NCBI GenBank assembly: GCA_964537505.1
Contig: CAZICK010000012.1
Location: forward strand, 1-56,707
DNA: 56,707 nucleotides
Source of the DNA: DAINBT01 sp036732785
GTDB taxonomy: Bacteria > Planctomycetota > Phycisphaerae > Sedimentisphaerales > SM23-30
Direction of reading: 5' to 3'
This document shows positions 1 through 7,559 of this stretch, piece by piece; the stretch's first letter is position 1, and every line of letters starts with the position of its first letter. A program made the position numbers and the translations under genes. Under the pieces are notes generated by a model that saw nothing but the letters and a program-made list of their open reading frames with translations, was not told the DNA's origin and did no database searches.

Positions 1-98
1 GGATACAGCAGTTCTTAGCCTCGTGTTCTGTACAGATTCTTATGAGGAACCTATATATATACGGATATAGTCCTAACTTTTGTTTTTTCAGGGAGTTA

Positions 99-211
99 TC
101 ATTATATTATCGGACGGTCGCAAGCTGGTTCGGCGAAAATCGCCGTCGCGGGCTGAAAATGGTAAACCCGCCCCATATTTGGGTCGATGAATAATGTAGA
201 GTGATAATGCA
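99..211 (+). promoter_or_regulatory. Possible structured 5' leader of the pilin genes
   Basis: The first 248 bases hold no convincing gene. Within them two adjacent hairpins can be drawn: 131-136 with 140-145 (6 bp, AAA loop) and 148-152 with 167-171 (5 bp, 14-nt loop). ATTATC near 108 and GATAAT near 203 could close an outer stem around them. This sits just upstream of the first pilin start. I tried to match it to c-di-GMP (GEMM) riboswitch cores, which would suit pilin control, and the key conserved stretches are not there. It may be an undescribed leader or chance folding. Confidence 0.2.
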
Positions 212-248
212 ATTGGAACAACTGTAATTTTTTTGAAGGAGTTAAGTG

Positions 249-572
249 ATGAGAAAAGGTATGTCATTAGTTGAAGTATTGGTTGTGGTTTTGATCCTGG
301 GCGCACTTGCCGCCATCGCAATTCCAAGAATAGCCACCAGCACCACCACCGCCAATCAAAACGCGTGCGATACCAACATCGCGGTAATCAACTCCGCCAT
401 CGAGCAGTACGCGGCCAATAACGGGGGCGTCTATCCAGTCGATCAGGCTGCCTGCGACGCGGATGTGCTTGGGGACACTGATTATTTTCCCGATGGCGCC
501 CCGACCTGCCCGACAACGGGAACTTATACTTATAATGTCGCCACCAAAAGGGTTGGCTGCGACGTTCACTAA
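249..572 (+). CDS. Major pilin / GspG-like pseudopilin, copy 1
   Basis: A 107-residue type IV pilin-like protein. The N-terminus MRKG-MSLVEVLVVVLIL has the short basic leader, a Gly at the -1 position of the prepilin peptidase site, Glu at mature position 5 and the hydrophobic helix that packs the fibre core. The rest is a short globular head (GAPTCPTTGTYTYN) with a Cys pair near the C-terminus, like small GspG-type pilins. The ATG at 249 is preferred over the in-frame GTG at 246 because AAGGAG lies 7 nt upstream of it. It is followed 82 bases later by a near-identical copy and heads a cluster of minor pilins and assembly proteins. The pilin class is clear; pilus versus secretion pseudopilus is not. 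Confidence 0.88.
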   Translation: MRKGMSLVEVLVVVLILGALAAIAIPRIATSTTTANQNACDTNIAVINSAIEQYAANNGGVYPVDQAACDADVLGDTDYFPDGAPTCPTTGTYTYNVATKRVGCDVH

Positions 573-653
573 GGTGTGATTTCGCTTACACGGCTCTACG
601 TACGTGTGGCACTTTTTCTTGTGGTAAGGAAGTTTTAACATAGGAGCTAAGTG

Positions 654-977
654 ATGAAAAAAGGTATGTCATTAGTTGAAGTGTTGGTTGTAGTCTTGAT
701 TCTGGGCGCACTTGCCGCTATCGCAATTCCAAGAATAGCCAGCAGTACTACCACCGCCAATCAAAACGCCTGCGATACCAACATCGCGGTAATTAATTCC
801 GCCATCGAGCAGTACGCGGCCAATAATGACGGCGTTTATCCGGTTGACCAGGCTGCCTGTGACGCGGATGTGCTTGGCGACACCGATTATTTTCCCGATG
901 GCGCCCCGACCTGCCCGACAACGGGAACCTATACATATAATGCCGCCACCAAAAGGGTTGGCTGCGACGTTCACTAA
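654..977 (+). CDS. Major pilin / GspG-like pseudopilin, copy 2
   Basis: A tandem duplicate of the preceding gene. It has the same 107-residue length, the same leader (MKKG-MSLVEVL) and only a handful of substitutions, for example SS for TS after PRIA, ND for NG before VYP, and A for V before ATKRVGCD. The ATG at 654 has AGGAGC upstream and is preferred to the GTG at 651. Both copies keep the cleavage Gly, Glu5 and both C-terminal Cys residues, so both look functional. A strong hairpin follows the stop codon, which would let the two abundant pilins be expressed above the downstream minor pilins. Confidence 0.88.
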   Translation: MKKGMSLVEVLVVVLILGALAAIAIPRIASSTTTANQNACDTNIAVINSAIEQYAANNDGVYPVDQAACDADVLGDTDYFPDGAPTCPTTGTYTYNAATKRVGCDVH

Positions 978-1036
978 GCAAACCAAAACTACCTGAATAT
1001 CCTGTTTTGGTCTCTTTAAATGAGGCGTGTGGTAAT

Positions 1037-1076
1037 AAAGGATGGTTGCGGTATCGGACTGTAACCATCCTTTTGT
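1037..1076 (+). terminator. Hairpin terminator/attenuator after the two pilins
   Basis: A perfect 11-bp inverted repeat, AAAGGATGGTT at 1037-1047 and AACCATCCTTT at 1063-1073, with a 15-nt loop and a short T run on the 3' arm (1071-1074). It lies between the second major pilin and the minor pilins, so it probably lowers read-through into the assembly genes. The T-tract is short, so termination may be partial. Confidence 0.6.
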
Positions 1077-1101
1077 CTGCCGATTCTGTGGATGATATGG
1101 T

Positions 1102-1560
1102 ATGCCAAAGCTCAAACAAGCCTACACTCTTGCTGAACTGATCATCGCTGTATTACTCCTGGGGATACTCACCGCTATTGCCGTGCCACGCATGAACTTC
1201 GCCGTCCTTTCAAAGCAGAAAGCCGATACCGTTGCCCGGCGAATTGTTACTGATCTGCGTCGGACCCGTTCCCTTGCGATCTCAGACGCGGCCACCAACA
1301 CTGAAGGTTATAAACTCCAACTGCTCGGCGTGGCCCTGTACGACAGGTACGAAATAGTAAACCTCGATACGGAAGTAGTGATAGACTCCTATTCCATTGA
1401 TCCCAGGGCCGCTTGTGCCGGCGGCAAATCGTTTAAGTTCGGCCCCCTTGGAAACCTCTTGGCCGGAAGTGACAATCAGCTTACCGTCTCGGCCGAGGGA
1501 AAAATTTTTACCATTGACATTATCGCCGCCACCGGTACAATAAAATGCACTCAAAATTAA
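1102..1560 (+). CDS. GspH/FimT-like minor pseudopilin
   Basis: A 152-residue pseudopilin. The leader MPKLKQA is followed by YTLAELIIAVLLLGIL, with Glu at mature position 5 and PRM shortly after, as in GspH/FimT proteins. The segment VARRIVTDLRRTRSLAISDA matches the pattern just after the N-terminal helix in GspH proteins, and a beta-rich C-terminal head follows. The residue before the processing site is Ala rather than Gly. The gene overlaps the next one by 16 bases, showing tight co-transcription. Its role would be at the tip or initiation complex of the pilus or pseudopilus. Confidence 0.8.
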   Translation: MPKLKQAYTLAELIIAVLLLGILTAIAVPRMNFAVLSKQKADTVARRIVTDLRRTRSLAISDAATNTEGYKLQLLGVALYDRYEIVNLDTEVVIDSYSIDPRAACAGGKSFKFGPLGNLLAGSDNQLTVSAEGKIFTIDIIAATGTIKCTQN

Positions 1561-1961
1561 CCAGCCAAAATCGCCAGGTAAAAAAAACCCAGGCCTTCAC
1601 CTTGTCGGAGGTTATCGTTGCTTCGAGCCTGCTGATTGTGGCGATGGTGCCAATTCTCAAAGCCCTGACCACTTCTTATCTTGGCTCGATAATGGTCGAA
1701 CACAAAACCTACAGTCTGGCCCTGGCTCAAGGCAAGCTCGACGAAATAAGTGCAAAATCAATCTATAACTACGCCGAATCCTTCACCGAAAACGATTCCT
1801 CTCTCGACGGAACATACCTGGGCAATGTAACGGACAGCGGCCCCGGCAGCAATCTTAGAACCGTAACCGTCGCCGTCGGATTTGATCTCGACAGCGACAG
1901 TACGCTCGATGGTGACGAAATAAACATTAGCTTAACCACGCTCATCGCCAAAAGATGGTAA
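1545..1961 (+). CDS. GspI/PilV-like minor pseudopilin
   Basis: A 138-residue pseudopilin with a longer basic N-terminus (about 19 residues, ending KKTQA) before FTLSEVIVASSLLIVAMV. The Glu5 is present and the pattern YSLALAQGKLDEIS is typical of GspI/PilV proteins, where a conserved A-x-x-K/R-L-E/D-E follows the membrane helix. The residue before the cleavage site is Ala. The start codon lies inside the end of the upstream pseudopilin gene. Likely part of the tip complex with the flanking pseudopilins. Confidence 0.78.
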   Translation: MHSKLTSQNRQVKKTQAFTLSEVIVASSLLIVAMVPILKALTTSYLGSIMVEHKTYSLALAQGKLDEISAKSIYNYAESFTENDSSLDGTYLGNVTDSGPGSNLRTVTVAVGFDLDSDSTLDGDEINISLTTLIAKRW

Positions 1962-2202
1962 TCTTATCGGACCGTCCTTCGAACCCACCGTTTTTTTTCT
2001 CGCCGCTTACCGGTTAATGCCTTGTAAAAACAAGCCTTAATAGCTTGTTTTCCCCAGTTTAGCCCCATTCTTTTGGCCACTTTATTTTGTTGTCCGATAA
2101 TCCAAAAACGCATAATTTCACCTTCGTTTTGTGCCGAAGATGAAGACAGCAGGGATAGTATGGACATTGTTGATAGTAACGATAAATTGGAACCTGATAG
2201 AA

Positions 2203-3425
2203 ATGCGGCATATAACCAATAGAATTCGACCATATCAGGCTATGACCATCTCCGAGATGATTGTGGCGATGGCAGTAATGGCTATTGTCTTTAGTGCTGT
2301 TGTGCCCCAATTCAGAAACATCCAGAACACCTGGGCTTCAAAACAGGGCGTCACGGAGTGTATCCAGAACGGCAGAGTCCTGATGGACCATCTTAACCGC
2401 CAGCTTTCAAAGGCTGTCCTGATAACCGCCGTGAGCGACTCAGCCGAAACTGACGGATACATAGAGTTCCGAACCAATGACGCGACTACCTACCGATACG
2501 ATATTGCCGTTAATGATTACGTCGAATTCGGCCCTGTCGGCAGCCTCACGGATTTGGCCGGGCCTGTCACCAGGTTGCAGTTCACCTGTTACGGTTTGGA
2601 CGACATGGATACGCCCATAACAGATACGGCCTCTATACGCTTTATTACGGTGGAGGCCACCCTGGCCAATTCAGCGTCTATGGGCCAGGACAAAACCATT
2701 AGCACTTCCGCTTACCTACGCACAAATGGCAATACCACCCAGCCTAATGCGATTACCAGTGAAACACCATTCGAGTTTGACACTATACAGGCAAACCGAC
2801 CGGCGATACTTGCCCTAGACGCTACTCATTATCTTTGCGCTTACACCGGCAATGGCGATGATGGCTGGGCGGTGGTGCTGACGGTCGATACCGGTACCTG
2901 GGGAATTACGCAAGAAACACCTTTTGAATACGACACCGCACAGGGTATAGCTCCTGCTCTGGCACAAATAGACAATAACCACTATCTTTGCGCTTACACC
3001 GGCAATGGCGATGATGGCTGGGCGGTGGTGCTGACGGTCGATACCGGTACCTGGGGAATTANNNNNNNNNNNNNNNNNNNNNNNNNNNNNNNNNNNNNNN
3101 NNNNNNNNNNNNNNNNNNNNNNNNNNNNNNNNNNNNNNNNNNNNNNNNNNNNNNNNNNNNNCCTGCCCTAGCCCAGATAGATGCGACTCGTTATCTCTGT
3201 ACTTATGCCGGTGCCGACAATGATGGTTGGGCGGTGGTCCTGATCATTGATACCGATATCTGGGATATCACCAACGGACCGCCTTTTGAATATGATACCC
3301 TAAATGGGACAGACCCGGTCTTGGCACAGTTAGATGAAGACCATTATCTTTGTGTTTTTTCGGGTAGCGGCGCCGACGGCTGGACAGTGGCACTAAATGT
3401 TGATCTTAGCCCCTTAGCCCCTTAG
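2203..3425 (+). CDS. GspJ/PilW-like pseudopilin with 51-residue repeats, interrupted by the assembly gap
   Basis: The N-terminus IRPYQA-MTISEMIVAMAVMAIV is a prepilin signal with Glu5, followed by FRNIQNTWASKQGVTE and a head domain (to about residue 180) of GspJ/PilW type. The C-terminal half is a series of about 51-residue repeats built around YLCAYTGNGDDGWAVVL and TPFEYDT, resembling propeller blades. The first two units are nearly identical at the DNA level (153-bp period). The third and fourth units after the gap are diverged and end at TAG 3425. The frame changes across the 100 N, as expected for a placeholder gap rather than a real frameshift. An ATG at 2131 exists upstream in frame, but 2203 gives the usual leader length. 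Possibly an adhesive minor pilin. Confidence 0.75.
3062..3161. other. Scaffold gap (100 N) inside a tandem repeat
   Basis: Exactly 100 N. It falls inside the repeat array of the GspJ-like gene, directly after a unit that duplicates the previous one. The reading frame would not stay open with 100 bases but would with a repeat-consistent length (45 plus a multiple of 153). The true length is therefore unknown. Confidence 0.98.
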
Positions 3426-3489
3426 GAGCTGTAATTTGTAACATGATAAACCTGAGCATATATTTATGCAAAGCACGGCTAAATGACAG

Positions 3490-3897
3490 ATGATAAAAGT
3501 CAGACAAAAAGATAACGGTTCAGTTATATTAATAACAGTTTTTGCTATAGCGATGCTGTCGGTGTTGGTTATAGGCATACTGGAGATCAATACCGAGGAA
3601 ATACAGCTTATGCGAAATCAGGTTTATGCCGCCGAAGCTTTGGCTACCGCCCAGGCCGGCCTCAACGATAGTTTCAATGAACTCAGAAGTGATTCAAGCT
3701 GGGACAGCGGCTTTACAAACAAGGCTTTTAACGGCGGCTCATACTCCGTTACCGTTGCCGGCTCGTTGCCGAAGCTGACGATTGAATCGACCGGCACTTC
3801 ATCGCAGGGCTTCGTGGCCAGAACCGAGGCCGACATAACGGTGGGAACCAGTAGTCCTTATATCGTAAGAATTGACCACATGAGGATCAACGAATAA
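3490..3897 (+). CDS. PilX-like pilus assembly protein
   Basis: A 135-residue protein with a short polar N-terminus (MIKVRQKDNG), then SVILITVFAIAMLSVLVIG and ILEINTEEIQLMRNQVYAAEALATAQAGL. A run of Gly-Ser-Val, one membrane helix and the QxxxAAEALATAQAG segment are typical of PilX N-terminal domains. It lacks Glu5, as PilX-type and GspK-type proteins often do. Its stop codon (TAA, 3895-3897) overlaps the start of the next gene by one base. It probably works with the minor pseudopilins in priming fibre assembly. Confidence 0.7.
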   Translation: MIKVRQKDNGSVILITVFAIAMLSVLVIGILEINTEEIQLMRNQVYAAEALATAQAGLNDSFNELRSDSSWDSGFTNKAFNGGSYSVTVAGSLPKLTIESTGTSSQGFVARTEADITVGTSSPYIVRIDHMRINE

Positions 3898-5414
3898 TGT
3901 TCTGTGGCAAAACATCATTGGGCATCGATATTTCGCAGGACCGCATAAATTTGGCGCTGCTGAAGCAGACCAAAAATGGGGTCAGCTTGCTCAAAACCGC
4001 CACCGGGGCCGTTCCTGACGGAGCGATAAAGGACGGTAACATCGAAGACGCCCCGGCCCTGGCTAAGGCGATCAAAAAACTCGCCTCGCAGAACAGAATG
4101 CACGCCCAGCGTTCGGCCTTATCGCTGGTTGCCAATCCCATGCTGATGCAAATCCTCGATCTGCCCAAAAAAGCCGCTGGCAATGTAAGGCAATTTGTCC
4201 GCGACGAGATGAAACATTGTGCCATACTACCCAGCGGTCAGCTTGCCCTGGACTTTTGCGGCATACAGACGCTGTTCAAGCAAACCATCCGCCGCACCCT
4301 AGTAGTCGCCGCGGACAGCCAACAGACCACCCACATAGCACACGAACTGAATCGGGCAGGTTTAAATGTTGAAAGCATCGAACCGGCCTCATTGGCTTAC
4401 ATCAGGGCCTGCTACGCAAAAACCATCGCCCAAGCCATCGACCAGGATCTGCTGTTCGTCATAGTTCATGGAGGCATCATTACGTTTTATCTGTTCAGAA
4501 AACAGGTTTTGGACCTGGTAAGAATCAAACGACCCGAACCTGGTATATGTCAGCAATGCACCATGCAATCTGAAAGATGCCGCACTTGTCTGGCCGACGA
4601 AATAAACACGGTGCTCCAGTTCTATGAGATGGAAGCCTTCGATAAAGGTGACAAATGCCAGGTGAAACTGATCGCACAGATGGACGGCGATGATGCCGGG
4701 AAAAACATCAAATCCCTGTGGCCCAATGCTGAAACTATGAACCTGGAGATTACAACGCTCGAAAAGGCTTATTTGGATACGCCCGTCGCCCAGGCAAATT
4801 CCAGAGACAAACCTTCCGCCATCGCCGTGGGGCTGGCACTGAAACTCCTGGAAGGCTCGAATATGGACCTGAACATCAACCTGCTGTCATCCGAGGTGGC
4901 CCAGGCCAAGGCCGCGCGAAAAGAACTTCTGCTGATCGCAAATGTGGGAGTTGTTATTGTCGTTTTGATGATTTTTGTCGCAGGCCTGCTTGGCAGCAAG
5001 ACAAAAAAGACAAGCGAAATCATGCAGGGAGAAAAATGTACGCATCTCGCCCGGAAAACCCAGGTGCTCCTGAACGAACAGGGCTGGCTGGATCGGCAAA
5101 TTGGCGATGTTTCCAAGACCCTCGATTGTGTCGATAACATTCTGAAGAGCGACTCCCACTTAAACTGGAGCGGTATCCTTGAGGATATCAGAGTCGCCAT
5201 ACCCAGTGGAGTACGGATAACAAAAATTTCCGGCATGGGCGCCTCCAAACTACGGCTCGAGTGTCGTGCTCTTTCACCCAAAGAGGTTCGTTTATTTATT
5301 GAGATGTTGAACAAATGCGAGCACATGGGAACCGCTTCGCTTGCCCAAACCAAAACCGATGACAAAGCGGGCAACTTGGCGAAATACGATATTGATTGCT
5401 CATTGATTCCATAA
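3897..5414 (+). CDS. PilM-PilN fusion (GspL-like) assembly-platform protein
   Basis: A 505-residue protein. Residues 1-about 335 form an actin-like PilM domain: GIDISQDRINLALL near the N-terminus, ALSLVANPMLMQILDLPKK, the EPASLAYIRACY segment, and SAIAVGLALK before the membrane. One transmembrane helix (about 343-366) follows, then a periplasmic PilN-like ferredoxin-fold domain (SHLNWSGILEDIRVAIPSGV, KISGMGASKLRLECRALS). In most pilus systems PilM and PilN are separate, while GspL is the fused form in secretion systems. Odd feature: Cys 218, 221, 228 and 231 form a CxxC-x6-CxxC knuckle in the PilM part. It would link the cytoplasmic ATPase to the PilO-like protein encoded next. Confidence 0.78.
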   Translation: MFCGKTSLGIDISQDRINLALLKQTKNGVSLLKTATGAVPDGAIKDGNIEDAPALAKAIKKLASQNRMHAQRSALSLVANPMLMQILDLPKKAAGNVRQFVRDEMKHCAILPSGQLALDFCGIQTLFKQTIRRTLVVAADSQQTTHIAHELNRAGLNVESIEPASLAYIRACYAKTIAQAIDQDLLFVIVHGGIITFYLFRKQVLDLVRIKRPEPGICQQCTMQSERCRTCLADEINTVLQFYEMEAFDKGDKCQVKLIAQMDGDDAGKNIKSLWPNAETMNLEITTLEKAYLDTPVAQANSRDKPSAIAVGLALKLLEGSNMDLNINLLSSEVAQAKAARKELLLIANVGVVIVVLMIFVAGLLGSKTKKTSEIMQGEKCTHLARKTQVLLNEQGWLDRQIGDVSKTLDCVDNILKSDSHLNWSGILEDIRVAIPSGVRITKISGMGASKLRLECRALSPKEVRLFIEMLNKCEHMGTASLAQTKTDDKAGNLAKYDIDCSLIP

Positions 5415-5429
5415 AAAGGGTGTTCGGCT

Positions 5430-6014
5430 ATGTTAAAAAGCTTGACAAAATCGTCTCGTTCCTCCAGAAATGTGATGCTTGTGGCTCTCGTTTTGATAGG
5501 AGCGGTCGCCGCTTACAATTGGATTATCGCTCCTCATCTGAATTATCTGCAGGCTGCCCAGAAATATGAGCTGACCGCAGAGAATCACGCTAAAGCGAAC
5601 AAAATTGTCAGCGACAAAGTGGAAACCAAAAAAAAAGAACTGGCCCAATTGCGTGAGAGAATCAAACAGGCATCCGCCCGGCTGTTTGATCTACAGTCCG
5701 CTGATAAGTTTTTCAGCGGCATTCAAACTGCGGCCCAAGCCGAAAATTGCCGAATCTACTCGTCCCAATTTTCCAAGACTGACCATACATCTAACGCCGC
5801 GTCGCCGCAGAATGTAGTCCTTCATTCGGCCAGCCTGGAAATCGCCGGGGGCTACGGAAACTTAGTCGCCCTGATGGACAAACTGCAGGACTGCCCGCAA
5901 CAGGTGAATATAGACTTGTTAAAGATCGAATCAGCTAAAGACGATTGCGACCTGTTAATTTGCGACGCCGTCGTTAAAGCTTATGTGATACAGGATAAGG
6001 AGATATTTCGATGA
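5430..6014 (+). CDS. PilO/GspM-like assembly protein
   Basis: A 194-residue bitopic inner-membrane protein: a short cytoplasmic tail, one helix (about 15-33, VMLVALVLIGAVAAYNW), then a coiled coil (about 40-95, rich in K, E, Q) and a C-terminal alpha/beta domain (SLEIAGGYGNLVALMDKLQ) of PilO type. The last four bases overlap the secretin start. Its place between the PilM-PilN fusion and the secretin matches the pilMNOPQ order with no separate PilP gene visible. PilO normally pairs with PilN and connects to the secretin. Confidence 0.75.
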   Translation: MLKSLTKSSRSSRNVMLVALVLIGAVAAYNWIIAPHLNYLQAAQKYELTAENHAKANKIVSDKVETKKKELAQLRERIKQASARLFDLQSADKFFSGIQTAAQAENCRIYSSQFSKTDHTSNAASPQNVVLHSASLEIAGGYGNLVALMDKLQDCPQQVNIDLLKIESAKDDCDLLICDAVVKAYVIQDKEIFR

Positions 6015-7441
6015 TAGGACGGATATCGGTAGCGACAATCTTATACGCCTTATTAGTCACTGTGTGTTTGTGCTCCTGTCCTGCAGGCGTCCAGGCAGAG
6101 CAGTCCGAGGCAAACAGCCTGGTCGGAAATGTGACTATCGGCAAAGAAAATCCATTTGCCATCCTTGCGTCACCTGAGGTATCGCCCATTCTACAGGAGA
6201 TTGTCAAAGTACAGGAGGCTGTCAAAGAAGCCGCTGTTCCCGAGGCGCCGCCTCTCCCGGCAGAGCCTAACGCACCGGAATTGTTCGTGGAAGCCACAAC
6301 ACTCAAATACCTTGATGCCAAGAGTCTCATGTCCGTTCTGGAAAGCATCTCGTCGGAGTACGGCCGAATCTCGATTAACGAAGGCACCAACTCGCTGATT
6401 GTCTGCGATACAAAAGGTGTTCTTGACAAAATCATCGTCGAAATCAAAAAGGCCGACCGAGTTCCGCAACAAATGATGATAGAGGTAGCTATTATTGACG
6501 TGCAACTCAATGACGATACTGAAATCGGCATCGATTGGGACCTTCTCTCTGCCGAAAGCTACGACTATGCCTTCCGCCAGAGTCTCGATTTTACACCGCG
6601 GCTGCTATCAACAATCGGAGGCAACAATGCCATCAGCAACCCAACCACTGACTTTGTTACCTACAATGGTCCTGCCTCCGACTTCAGCATCATCAGCGGT
6701 ACAGTCCGCAACGTCATACACATGCTCCAGGAGAAAAAGAACCTCGAGATCATTGCCAGCCCCCGTGTTATGGTTCTCAGCGGTCAGACCGCCTCTATCG
6801 AAGCGGGTGAAGAGATTCCCTACAACGAAATACAGCAGTACAGCAATGGGGGCGCCTTACAGAAGACATCTTTTAAGAATGTCGGTGTTAAATTAGAGGT
6901 CAGCGCCACTTTAACTGACGACGATTTCATCAACATTTCCGTCACTGCCGAACAAAAAGTCGCCACCGGCACGAGTTACACCGGCGTACCTGTCGTTGAC
7001 GCACGAATCGCAAAAACCGCACTATTTCTGGAGGACGGGCAGATAATCATACTCGGCGGTCTCCGCCGAAAGGAAATATCCGAACGGGACAGACAGGTTC
7101 CTCTCCTCGGCGATATCCCCATATTAGGTCTTTTGTTCAAGAGCACCAAGACCGTCGAGACAAACTCCGAATTAATCATCCTTATTTCGCCCCATATTTA
7201 TCAGGGCGAACCCATTCCCGAAGACGTCATGGAAAAATTTACCAAAATCAAGAAAAACCCCACACTGACCATTCCTCCTCCGAGCATCGTAAGCGACTCG
7301 CCATCCCAGCAGGCAGATGCTCCTCCTCCGTACATCGTAGCCAACTCGCCACTTGAGTGGCCGCGGCCAAATACTCCGTTGCCGCCATTGCGGGTGAGGG
7401 ATACATCTCTATCAGAAACTACCGATGTCCATGCTCGATAA
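6011..7441 (+). CDS. Secretin (PilQ/GspD family outer-membrane channel)
   Basis: A 476-residue secretin. It has an N-terminal signal (residues 1-about 29, possibly lipidated at a Cys in VCLCSC), then a short NolW/N-domain (LFVEATTLKYLDAKSLMSVL ... NSLIVCDTKGVLDKI). The secretin core follows from MMIEVAIIDVQLND, with IIASPRVMVLSGQTA and the family signature VPLLGDIPILGLLF near residue 365, followed by ELIILISPHI. The C-terminal 60 residues are Pro/Ser-rich and may bind a pilotin or peptidoglycan. It is shorter than E. coli PilQ/GspD because it carries fewer N-domains. No PilB, PilT or PilC gene lies in the window, so the motor genes must be elsewhere. Confidence 0.88.
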   Translation: MIGRISVATILYALLVTVCLCSCPAGVQAEQSEANSLVGNVTIGKENPFAILASPEVSPILQEIVKVQEAVKEAAVPEAPPLPAEPNAPELFVEATTLKYLDAKSLMSVLESISSEYGRISINEGTNSLIVCDTKGVLDKIIVEIKKADRVPQQMMIEVAIIDVQLNDDTEIGIDWDLLSAESYDYAFRQSLDFTPRLLSTIGGNNAISNPTTDFVTYNGPASDFSIISGTVRNVIHMLQEKKNLEIIASPRVMVLSGQTASIEAGEEIPYNEIQQYSNGGALQKTSFKNVGVKLEVSATLTDDDFINISVTAEQKVATGTSYTGVPVVDARIAKTALFLEDGQIIILGGLRRKEISERDRQVPLLGDIPILGLLFKSTKTVETNSELIILISPHIYQGEPIPEDVMEKFTKIKKNPTLTIPPPSIVSDSPSQQADAPPPYIVANSPLEWPRPNTPLPPLRVRDTSLSETTDVHAR

Positions 7442-7559
7442 TCTCCGTTTGCGACTGACAGCACCGTTGCCGTCGTTTGATACGTAGCAGCAGGCGATGG
7501 TTCACTGCAATTCACTGCAACCGTGCCGCGGTCGTTTTTGCCTCGCTCCACGCGATTTA

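Noticed and set aside
99..211. c-di-GMP riboswitch
   Set aside because: The conserved GEMM core sequences and tetraloop/receptor pattern could not be found.
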